Of a stretch of 14,953 bases of DNA, positions 1-6,570 are shown piece by piece. A model generated the notes under the pieces. That model did not search any database and was not told where the DNA came from. It saw only the letters and a list, made by a program, of their open reading frames with translations. Source of the DNA: DATLAN01 sp035527455 (GTDB lineage Bacteria; Planctomycetota; Planctomycetia; Pirellulales; Thermoguttaceae); contig DATLAN010000135.1 of assembly GCA_035527455.1 (NCBI GenBank), positions 1 through 14,953 on the forward strand. The letters are read 5' to 3'. Position numbers and translations under genes: made by a program. Each line of letters opens with the position of its first letter. The first letter of the stretch is position 1.

Positions 1-297
1 GGGAGAACCGTCTTCAAGGCCCAAGACCAAGGTTTGGTTCAATTGGTGGCGCCCCTCGCGTAGCTTGATCACCACCGGCTCTGCATTACCCGCTTTGCGC
101 AAGGCTCGCACCGCCTCTACCGCATCGGGAAGGGACCCGTAGGGGTTCGTTAGGCTGCCATCTGCCTGGGCGTCTCCGTCGACCGACACGTAGATGTCCA
201 AAGCAAAGCTCGTACCCGGCGGGGCGAAGACAAGCAGCATGAGAAGCCAAGGAAGAACGACCCATTTTGCCCGCGAGCAAGTACGTTGTGTTTTCAT
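1..297 (-). CDS. Secreted right-handed beta-helix protein, GH141-like, N-terminal part only
   Basis: The gene starts at 297 and runs off the left edge, so only 99 codons are visible. The start ATG is followed by a basic stretch and a hydrophobic segment (about residues 12-32, ending in an Ala/Gly/Thr-Ser-rich region) that looks like a Sec signal peptide. Residues 33-99 then match, segment by segment, the mature N-terminus of the neighbouring protein at 346-2481: 'DIYVSVDGD' against 'DFYVSTSGS', a Pro-containing 'NPYGSLPDAVEAVRAL' against 'GPFATLERARDAVRDL', 'IKLREGRHQLNQTLVLGLED' against 'VLVREGTYQLKSTVVFGLED'. That opening segment is typical of GH141-type and related parallel beta-helix polysaccharidases. 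It lies 48 bp downstream of the neighbour and probably belongs to the same transcript; a GGA about 10 nt before the ATG is a weak ribosome binding site. The catalytic region is not in the window, so the substrate cannot be judged. Confidence 0.8.
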   Translation of the reverse strand, partial: MKTQRTCSRAKWVVLPWLLMLLVFAPPGTSFALDIYVSVDGDAQADGSLTNPYGSLPDAVEAVRALRKAGNAEPVVIKLREGRHQLNQTLVLGLEDGSP

Positions 298-345
298 AGT
301 GGATCGTTCCATCTCGTTCTCCATCAGGCGATAAACGCATGCTCG

Positions 346-2481
346 TTACTTCTGGTCAGACCGCAAGCCGACCGTGGATAGATCGATCGGGATAATACCC
401 AACTTCAGCGCCGGTGAGTTGGGCCCTAAACGGAAGTCGCCATTCTCCGGATCGACGAAGAGCGGATCGACGGCCAGGCTATGCGCGTCGACGCCGCTGC
501 GCCGGAGTCTTGCCAGCGTCTCTTCACCGAGGCTGCGATCCGCTTTGCAATAGTAGATGTTGTGGTCGGACTCGATGTCCTTCATGCGGGCGGCAACCCA
601 ACCTCTGCGATCCTCGCCGACTTTTCCACTTCCACCTTCCGGTTCAGAAATGAAGGTGCAGTCCGCCAACGATGAATAGAAGATGTTCCGCTTATTGCTG
701 GCGCCGGTCATGGGGCCTTCGACGATCTTCAGGTAGATACCCCGTGGCGCGATGACGTCGGCGATAATGTTGTTCTCAAAGCGGTTGTTCAACTTCAACG
801 TCATGCCCTGCGACTTGCATTTGTAGAGCAGGTTTCCGGTGAAGAGTGTGTCCATCTGTCCACCATCTGTCCGCATCCCGCTCTGTCCATCTATTGGGGA
901 GACCAAATGATGGATGTAGTTACCGCGAATCACATTGCCCGGGCCGCAGCCGCGCACGTAGATCCCATTGCCGTCCCCCAGGATTTGCATGACGTTGTGA
1001 ATCTCATTGTTTTCAATCAGATTATTACGCGTATGCAGATAAGGTTGAACATCGACCAGCGACGGGTTGGCCGGGGGGTCCCCGATTTCATGCCATCGAA
1101 TCGCACGGCTCGATTCGCGTTTGTTCTGCTTCACGAAAAAGCGGGTAACCATACCGGAAATGATCATCCCTGAATAATTCGAGTGATGGATCAGATTGTT
1201 CGCCACACGGTTGTTCCCGCTCTGGCATAGGAAAATCCCAGGTGACTGCCAGTAGATTTCCCCGACATGATGAATGTTGTTGTTGTAAACCAGGTTGTTT
1301 TTGTTCACGTCCTTGGTGCCGGGACCGTACCCGCACAGCAGAATGCCGCCGCCGCCCATGTATTCGATGTGGTTGCCGGTAATTCTGTTTCTCTGTCCAT
1401 GCAGGTCTACTCGGATCGCGCCGCTGCCGCTGTGAAGGAAATGACAATCTTCAATCACGCAGTTCTCAGCCCCGCGCAGGCGGACGAGGGCGTTTTCCTT
1501 GTCGAACATATCCCAGTCGTGTTGCGTCCCGGCATCATCAAGAGTCAGGGTATAGCGATCACCGTGCTTGAAGGTCAGACCCCGGAAGCAGAGGTTACGC
1601 GCCGGAATATCTTTGGGCCCTTGCTTATCGATTTGACCTTCGACTCGGATAGACTCTATCAACTGAGGAGCGATCACCGGCGAGTCGCCCCGGGGCCAGA
1701 GATAAACCTTGCCTTCCTTCGTATTGAGCACCCACTGGCCCGGCTTGTCGAGTTGCTCCAACACATTCTCAACCCAGCAGCCGATTCTATTCATCCCATA
1801 CGTTGCAGGAATGGCCGTGCGGGCAACCCCAGCCTTTTCATCAACCGATACCAATGGCAGCACATTCATGGTCCAAAGCCGGGTGGGACGGACCAAAATC
1901 TCCACATCAGTAACATTCGGCCAGTTTTTCAGGAGCCCCTTCGGGAATTTGAGTTCGGTCACGCTGCCACTCGGAACAAAACGCTCCGACCGCGCGCGGG
2001 GCAGCATGCCCTCGGCATCGTAGAGGGTCAGGAACCGGCCAGAGACATTCGCGACCATTAGCTTACCCTGCGCGACCTCAGGCAAACCCGGCAGTTCAGC
2101 GGTGACCTTTTGCCAGCCCTCGATTTCCCGTCCGGAACTGAACACGGGCGTCTCGCCGGGATAGGCCGCATACGTGATGGTCGAGTCGCCTTCTCCCGAA
2201 TCCTCCAAACCGAACACCACCGTGCTCTTCAGTTGATACGTCCCCTCGCGGACCAGAACAACGATATCGGTAGCCTTTTGCTGCTTCAAATCCCGTACCG
2301 CATCGCGCGCACGCTCCAGTGTCGCGAATGGGCCATTGCTTCTCTGCGCGTTGGGGGTAGCCAGCCTGCCCGACCAACTGTCGGAGCCACTGGTGGAAAC
2401 ATAGAAGTCAGCCTGCGTCTCTGCAGCACGGCACACAGTCCCGGTCATCAGGACTAGCACCACAATCATTAGGTGTTTCAT
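346..2481 (-). CDS. Secreted right-handed parallel beta-helix glycosidase, GH141-like (probable alpha-L-fucosidase type)
   Basis: A 711-residue protein. The first ~23 residues (MKHLMIVVLVLMTGTVCRAA) are a clear signal peptide, and the ATG at 2481 has a strong AAGGGG site 5 nt upstream, so this start is preferred over the in-frame ATG at 2631. Residues 25-115 form the conserved opening strand region ('FYVSTSGSDSWSG', 'PFATLERARDAVRDLK', 'VREGTYQL', 'YPGETPVFSSG'). A 'KEGKVYLWPRGD' segment (about 255-266) and then a long series of Asn/His/Gly-rich coils (about 290-600) follow, and the C-terminus has the closing 'VDPENGDFRLGPNSPALKLG' typical of these enzymes. Conserved-looking acids in the groove are D503 ('GDGNG'), D539 and D544. 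GH141 contains alpha-L-fucosidases and a xylanase, and its members are abundant in marine fucoidan degraders. With GH29, GH95 and sulfatases in the same operon an alpha-L-fucosidase or fucan-directed role is the best inference. It could instead be a different beta-helix lyase or hydrolase. Confidence 0.82.
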   Translation of the reverse strand: MKHLMIVVLVLMTGTVCRAAETQADFYVSTSGSDSWSGRLATPNAQRSNGPFATLERARDAVRDLKQQKATDIVVLVREGTYQLKSTVVFGLEDSGEGDSTITYAAYPGETPVFSSGREIEGWQKVTAELPGLPEVAQGKLMVANVSGRFLTLYDAEGMLPRARSERFVPSGSVTELKFPKGLLKNWPNVTDVEILVRPTRLWTMNVLPLVSVDEKAGVARTAIPATYGMNRIGCWVENVLEQLDKPGQWVLNTKEGKVYLWPRGDSPVIAPQLIESIRVEGQIDKQGPKDIPARNLCFRGLTFKHGDRYTLTLDDAGTQHDWDMFDKENALVRLRGAENCVIEDCHFLHSGSGAIRVDLHGQRNRITGNHIEYMGGGGILLCGYGPGTKDVNKNNLVYNNNIHHVGEIYWQSPGIFLCQSGNNRVANNLIHHSNYSGMIISGMVTRFFVKQNKRESSRAIRWHEIGDPPANPSLVDVQPYLHTRNNLIENNEIHNVMQILGDGNGIYVRGCGPGNVIRGNYIHHLVSPIDGQSGMRTDGGQMDTLFTGNLLYKCKSQGMTLKLNNRFENNIIADVIAPRGIYLKIVEGPMTGASNKRNIFYSSLADCTFISEPEGGSGKVGEDRRGWVAARMKDIESDHNIYYCKADRSLGEETLARLRRSGVDAHSLAVDPLFVDPENGDFRLGPNSPALKLGIIPIDLSTVGLRSDQK

Positions 2482-2486
2482 CTTAT

Positions 2487-2492
2487 CCCCTT
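2487..2492 (-). promoter_or_regulatory. Ribosome binding site of the GH141-like gene
   Basis: AAGGGG sits 5 nt before the ATG at 2481 and decides the start. The longer in-frame ORF from 2631 would place about 50 non-conserved residues, including an Arg-rich run, ahead of an otherwise perfect signal peptide. Confidence 0.7.
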
Positions 2493-2494
2493 GC

Positions 2495-2604
2495 TCATTT
2501 CTTCTTCTGCGGAGGCACGCGGCCATAAGTCGGATCGTAGACCGGGCTGTCGCTGCAATGGAACACGCGACGATAGCAACTTGAATGAAACGTCTTTGTT
2601 GCAT
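2495..2604 (-). pseudogene. Possible frameshifted small secreted or lipoprotein ORF between GH95 and GH141
   Basis: The gap between the GH95 and GH141 genes holds what looks like both ends of a small gene in two different frames. An ATG at 2604, with a purine-rich GAGAG a few bases upstream, opens 'MQQRRFIQVAIVACSIA', which has the charged-then-hydrophobic form of an export signal and an 'IVAC' that fits a lipobox. This frame never stops but runs into the GH141 gene. In the frame that ends first, the codons read 'FHCSDSPVYDPTYGRVPPQKKK' followed by TGA at 2497-2495, 13 nt before the next ATG. That tail looks like a natural C-terminus, in contrast to the first frame, which becomes Arg-rich. 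A single indel would join the two into a peptide of about 36 residues. It may instead be the remnant of a longer gene's C-terminus, or chance. Confidence 0.3.
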
Positions 2605-2624
2605 GGGACTCTCTTTCTGACTTT

Positions 2625-2657
2625 CCAACACTTACCGTGTCTCTGGAAGTGTATTGG
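2625..2657 (-). other. Intergenic hairpin after the GH95 gene
   Basis: On the transcribed (minus) strand CCAA-TA-CACTTCC pairs with GG-T-AAGTGTTGG around a loop of about 8 nt, giving roughly 11 base pairs with a 2-nt bulge on one arm and a single unpaired T on the other. It begins about 20 nt after the GH95 stop codon. There is no T-run after it, so a rho-independent terminator is unlikely. A processing or mRNA-stability hairpin that sets different levels for upstream and downstream cistrons is possible but inferred. Confidence 0.35.
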
Positions 2658-2677
2658 TCACGCCGATACCTTTGCTT

Positions 2678-5017
2678 CTATCTGCGATTCCAGGTGAAAC
2701 TATCGCCCTTGGCGAGGCGTTCCTCTCGGGTTTCCGTTCCGTAACGAATCTTGAGCGGATTTCCATTCAACGAACGAATGGTTGCCTGAGTCAATTCGCC
2801 GTCCTGCCAATGAATGTCCACTTCGAACCCGCCCCGCGCCCGCAAGCCTCGTACCGAGCCAGTCGACCAGGCCTTCGGCAATGCTGGCAACAGATGGACT
2901 TCGTCACCATGGCTCTGCAGGAGCATTTCGGCGATGCCGGCCGTTGCGCCGAAGTTGGCGTCGATCTGGAATCGGCTACCATTGAAGAGGTTGCCGGTCA
3001 GGCCGCGTATGACGTTATTGAGGTTCTTCTGGGCACGATCACCATCGCCCGCGCGGGCCCACAGGGAGATTCGCCAGGCACCGGGCCATCCACCCGCATC
3101 ACCGCGTTGAATCAACGAGGTCCGGGCAGCATTGAAGAGTTCGGGCGTATCAAAGCGATTGATCTGAGCGCTGGGATAGAGCCCGTAGAGATGAGAGACA
3201 TGGCTGTGCGGTCTATCGGGATTGTCCCAATCCTCTTGCCATTCTTGCAGTTGACCGTGACGACCGATCTTCATGGGTGCGAGCTGCGCTCGGGTCTTGG
3301 CCACCTGCGACCGGAAGTCTTCGTCGATATCCAGAATCTCCGACGCCGCAATGCAGTTGGCGAAGAGATCGCGCAGGATCTGTCCGTCGATAGTGGGCCC
3401 AGCACAAAGTGAGGCACCTGAGCGATTCGAACTGAGTCCGTCCCTGCTCTCCCCACCGTGACTGTGCTCGGGTGAGATCGACGGTGACGTAATCAGGTGC
3501 CCCTCTTTATCTTTGACCAGCACACCATCCGACAGGAAGAACTCAGCGGCCCCCTTCATGACGGGATAGGCCTTTTTGAGGTAGGCAATGTCACCGGTGT
3601 AGAGATAGTGCTCCCAAAGATGCTGGCAGAGCCAGGCCCCACCGCTGGGCCACATGCCCCAATGGGCACCGTCGACCGGTGCGGAGCCGCGCCAGAGGTC
3701 GGTGTTGTGATGAGTCACCCAGCCATCAGCGCGGTAATGCGTCTTGGCGGTCTTGCTGCCTGGAGCGACCAACTCACCGGCCATGCGCAAGAGGGGCTCG
3801 TGGCATTCGCTGAGGTTGCAGACCTCAGCCACCCAGTAGTTCATCTCAATGTTGATATTGATGGTGTATTTGCTGCACCAGGGAGGATTGATCTTGTCGT
3901 TCCAGATGCCCTGCAGGTTCAAGGGTTGGGTGCCGGGCCGTGAGCCGGCAATCATCAGATAACGGCCGTACTGAAAGATCTGTTCGGCCAATAGGGGATC
4001 AACCTCACCGTCGGCCACACGCCGAAGCCGTTCGTCGGTGGGTAAATCTGACACTTCTTGCCTGCCTAGATTGATGGCCACGCGATTAAAAAGGGCCGCA
4101 TAGTCCTCGACGTGACGTTGGTAGAGCTGTTCATAGGATTGTTTGCTCGCACCAGCGAGATAGGCCTTAGCCCGAGCCACTGCGTTGGCGCTCATGTCCT
4201 TGGCGTTGACAAAGCTGGTGGCCGCCACACAGACCAAGGTGACCGTATCGGCATCGCGCACCGAGATCTTGTCACCCTTGGCCACGAGCGTTCCGCCTTC
4301 GGCCTTGACCTTGACCTGGGCGGCAAACTTCATGCCTTCGCCTTCCCAGGGGCCGATCAATCCACGCTCGGGACGCGGGGCTATTTGGCCGGTCAGGGCG
4401 AGGGTATCACTGCCAATCACCTGGGATTGGGTTGGGTGCGGACTGGCCATAAAGAGATCAAAGGTGATCTGGCCGCCTCTGCTGCTGTCAAGCCGCATGA
4501 CGATGGCCTGGTCCGGTTCGGAGGAAAAGGTCTTACGAGTCATGCGGGTACCAGCAATGGTATAGCTGACCGTACTGACGGCAGTTCGCAAATCCAGCTC
4601 GCGACGATAGTCTCTCGACATCTCGCCCTGCGGAAATTGCAGGAAGAGGTCCCCCAAGGGCTGATAGGACATCTGCTTGACGGGCTTGCCCATCATCTTC
4701 TCAGCTTCTGTCTCTGCCTTGTCGTACTCGCCGTCTTCCAGCAACTGGCGGACCGTGGCCAGATGTGAATAGGCCTCCGGGTTGGAGTAGTCGTGAGGCC
4801 CACCGTGCCAAAGCGTGTCCTCATTGATTTGCAATTGCTCCTGTTGGACGCCGCCATAGATCATGGCACCGAGACGACCATTACCAATGGGCAGGGCCTG
4901 AGTCCACTCCGCAGCCGGTTGTTTGTACCAGAGCTTCAGCGCATCGGGCGACTCAGCCCAGACCTGCACCGACACGGTCAAGAGACATAGGGCTACAACG
5001 AGTCTGAGTTTTGTCAT
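2678..5017 (-). CDS. Secreted GH95 alpha-L-fucosidase or alpha-L-galactosidase
   Basis: A 779-residue protein with a signal peptide (about residues 1-21, ending VWA). GH95 enzymes are inverting exo-hydrolases that release alpha-1,2-L-fucose or alpha-L-galactose from chain ends. The family order is complete: N-terminal beta-sandwich (about 25-265) with 'ALPIGNGRLGAMIYGG' and 'LQINEDTLWHGGPHDY'; (alpha/alpha)6 catalytic domain (about 290-690) with 'NLQGIWN', 'TININIEMNYW', 'MWPSGGAWLCQHLWEHY', 'SPSISPEH', 'FQIDANFG'; and a C-terminal beta domain. By alignment with the Bifidobacterium enzyme AfcA the catalytic residues are N387, N389, E517 and D686, all present. T385 sits two residues before the first Asn, where characterised fucosidases have His; Thr there has been linked to alpha-L-galactosidase activity. 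The start is backed by AGGAG at 5027-5031, overlapping the GH29 stop codon, so translation of the two is probably coupled (12-nt gap). Confidence 0.93.
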   Translation of the reverse strand: MTKLRLVVALCLLTVSVQVWAESPDALKLWYKQPAAEWTQALPIGNGRLGAMIYGGVQQEQLQINEDTLWHGGPHDYSNPEAYSHLATVRQLLEDGEYDKAETEAEKMMGKPVKQMSYQPLGDLFLQFPQGEMSRDYRRELDLRTAVSTVSYTIAGTRMTRKTFSSEPDQAIVMRLDSSRGGQITFDLFMASPHPTQSQVIGSDTLALTGQIAPRPERGLIGPWEGEGMKFAAQVKVKAEGGTLVAKGDKISVRDADTVTLVCVAATSFVNAKDMSANAVARAKAYLAGASKQSYEQLYQRHVEDYAALFNRVAINLGRQEVSDLPTDERLRRVADGEVDPLLAEQIFQYGRYLMIAGSRPGTQPLNLQGIWNDKINPPWCSKYTININIEMNYWVAEVCNLSECHEPLLRMAGELVAPGSKTAKTHYRADGWVTHHNTDLWRGSAPVDGAHWGMWPSGGAWLCQHLWEHYLYTGDIAYLKKAYPVMKGAAEFFLSDGVLVKDKEGHLITSPSISPEHSHGGESRDGLSSNRSGASLCAGPTIDGQILRDLFANCIAASEILDIDEDFRSQVAKTRAQLAPMKIGRHGQLQEWQEDWDNPDRPHSHVSHLYGLYPSAQINRFDTPELFNAARTSLIQRGDAGGWPGAWRISLWARAGDGDRAQKNLNNVIRGLTGNLFNGSRFQIDANFGATAGIAEMLLQSHGDEVHLLPALPKAWSTGSVRGLRARGGFEVDIHWQDGELTQATIRSLNGNPLKIRYGTETREERLAKGDSFTWNRR

Positions 5018-5029
5018 AGGATTTCTCTC

Positions 5030-6481
5030 CTATTCTCGGGTCCCAATGCTCTTTCTGAATCCGACTTTGACCACCGAGTCATATTCATTCAGCGGCTTGG
5101 CGGGCAGCGTGATTCTCAGGGCAGCACCCTCTTGAACAAAGTCCGCTCTTTCACCGTTCGCCAGATACACGGCTGAGGCCGCCGCGGCAGGCAGATCGTT
5201 GACGGTGATCGTCCCGGATTCGGGCCACTGGAGAATATGCAGGTAGAGCGTCTTGCCGTCCTTGCTGACGGAAATGTCGCCCCACTGCGGGCGCGTGGGC
5301 AAGGGATTGCGGCGGGTTCCGTAGATCGATTCCCCATTGACCTTGAGCCAGTCGCCGATCACTCCGTAGAGCCGGACGGCTTCAGGATCGAGCTTGCCGT
5401 TGCCCATGGGGCCGTTGTTGAGCAAATAGTTCCCGCCAACGCAGACCGTACGCACGAAGCGGTCGATCATTTCCTTTTCTGAATGGTAGTAGCATTCGCC
5501 TTTGGTCTTGTAGCCGAAGGAGGAGCTGACACTATCGGGCGACTCGACATAAAGTGGGAGTTTTCGGGTGGGGACTTCCTTGTCACCAATCGAGACGTAG
5601 TCGTAGTACGGCAGGTATTGTGCCTCGATCTTCCCTTTTCCCTTATGGATGATGCGGGAGTTGATCAGACAGTCCGGACGGTGCTTCCGAACCATATCGC
5701 TAAAGAGCTTCACGCGTTCCATGTTCATCCCCGACGGGGTGTCGAACCAGATCAAATCGATCTCATAGTTCTTCATCAGCTCTTCGACTTGGGGAAGACT
5801 CTTCTTCGCGATATAGCGATCCATATCGGGTTCGAAATCCGCCGGGAGGTCGGGATGGATCAGCGCGCGGGTTCCTTCAAGCTGCGGAGCGATATAGGGC
5901 GCGTCCGGCTCGTCCCAATCTTGAGCCTGCGAATAGTAGACACCGAACTTCAGGCCGTTGCGGTGGCACGCCTCGCTCAGTTCCTTGATGATGTCCCGCT
6001 TGAACGGCGTGTAATCGACGATGTTGTAATCGCTGACCATCGACTTGAAGAGCGCGAAGCCGTCGTGGTGCTTCGACGTAATCACGACATAGCGGATGCC
6101 GGACTCCTTGAATGCCTTCGCCCATGCTTCGGCGTCGAACTCCGCGGGATTAAACTTGGCGGCCACCTGATGGTACTCATCGGCAGGGATCTTGCCGGAT
6201 ACCTGAATCCACTCAGAATAGCGGTGCTGCGAACCGCGGCCTTTGTATTCGCCTTCCAGCGCCGAATACACGCCGAAATGAATGAACGCGCCGAACTTGG
6301 CGTCGCAGAACCATTTGTCCAACCGCGCTTCCGAGTCAGCGGTCTGCTTCAGGTCGTCGGAAAAGCGATGTTCGAAAGTTGTGTTAGGCGCCGCCTTCCT
6401 GGCCCGTGTCTTTTTCGGTTCGGCCGCATGGACCACTTGCACACACAGGATGACGATCAGGGCTCGCATTACATGGTTCAT
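5030..6481 (-). CDS. Secreted GH29 alpha-L-fucosidase
   Basis: A 483-residue protein with a signal peptide (about 1-19, ...VVHA) followed by a short Lys/Arg-rich linker. GH29 enzymes are retaining exo-alpha-L-fucosidases. The (beta/alpha)8 barrel occupies about residues 45-385. Family signatures are 'KFGAFIHFGVYS' (about 62-73), 'EWIQVSGKIPADEYH' (about 90-104), 'VVITSKHHDGFALFKS' (about 132-147), 'LKFGVYYS' and 'DLIWFDTP' (242-249), where D247 is the predicted nucleophile. 'GGNYLLNNGPMGNG' (about 349-362) and 'GESIYGTRRNP' close the barrel, and a small C-terminal beta-sandwich (about 395-475) completes the protein. The acid/base residue varies in this family and was not assigned. The upstream gap to GH97 is 89 bp, in which no promoter or terminator stands out; the ribosome site (GTGGAA region) is modest. 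An alternative start is M5. The context makes fucan trimming in the periplasm or at the cell surface the likely job. Confidence 0.95.
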   Translation of the reverse strand: MNHVMRALIVILCVQVVHAAEPKKTRARKAAPNTTFEHRFSDDLKQTADSEARLDKWFCDAKFGAFIHFGVYSALEGEYKGRGSQHRYSEWIQVSGKIPADEYHQVAAKFNPAEFDAEAWAKAFKESGIRYVVITSKHHDGFALFKSMVSDYNIVDYTPFKRDIIKELSEACHRNGLKFGVYYSQAQDWDEPDAPYIAPQLEGTRALIHPDLPADFEPDMDRYIAKKSLPQVEELMKNYEIDLIWFDTPSGMNMERVKLFSDMVRKHRPDCLINSRIIHKGKGKIEAQYLPYYDYVSIGDKEVPTRKLPLYVESPDSVSSSFGYKTKGECYYHSEKEMIDRFVRTVCVGGNYLLNNGPMGNGKLDPEAVRLYGVIGDWLKVNGESIYGTRRNPLPTRPQWGDISVSKDGKTLYLHILQWPESGTITVNDLPAAAASAVYLANGERADFVQEGAALRITLPAKPLNEYDSVVKVGFRKSIGTRE

Positions 6482-6570
6482 TGGTTTTCCACTTTCGGCA
6501 TTTTCCCTATCACGCAGGCGCGAGATGGAACAGATTGAGAATCAGCCTTGTGCAAGAGTGCCTCCATTCC

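Noticed and set aside
306..316. 11-base match CGAGATGGAAC before the left-edge gene and, on the opposite strand, at 6521-6531 before GH29
   Set aside because: It is short, in opposite orientations relative to the genes, and absent from other gaps; most likely chance.
86..340. 84-codon minus-strand frame at the left edge
   Set aside because: It overlaps, in another frame, the beta-helix gene that starts at 297. The latter has a signal peptide and clear homology to its neighbour.
2482..2631. Longer N-terminus for the GH141-like protein
   Set aside because: The added residues are Arg-rich and precede a complete signal peptide; the ATG at 2481 has a much better ribosome site.
5483..6538. 351-codon open frame on the plus strand
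   Set aside because: It lies antisense to the GH29 gene, rich in Arg/Val/Asp with no recognisable motif, and is explained as a shadow of the real gene.
6482..6570. 89-bp gap between GH97 and GH29, checked for a terminator or promoter
   Set aside because: No stable stem followed by T-run and no convincing -35/-10 pair could be seen; treated as plain intra-operon spacer.
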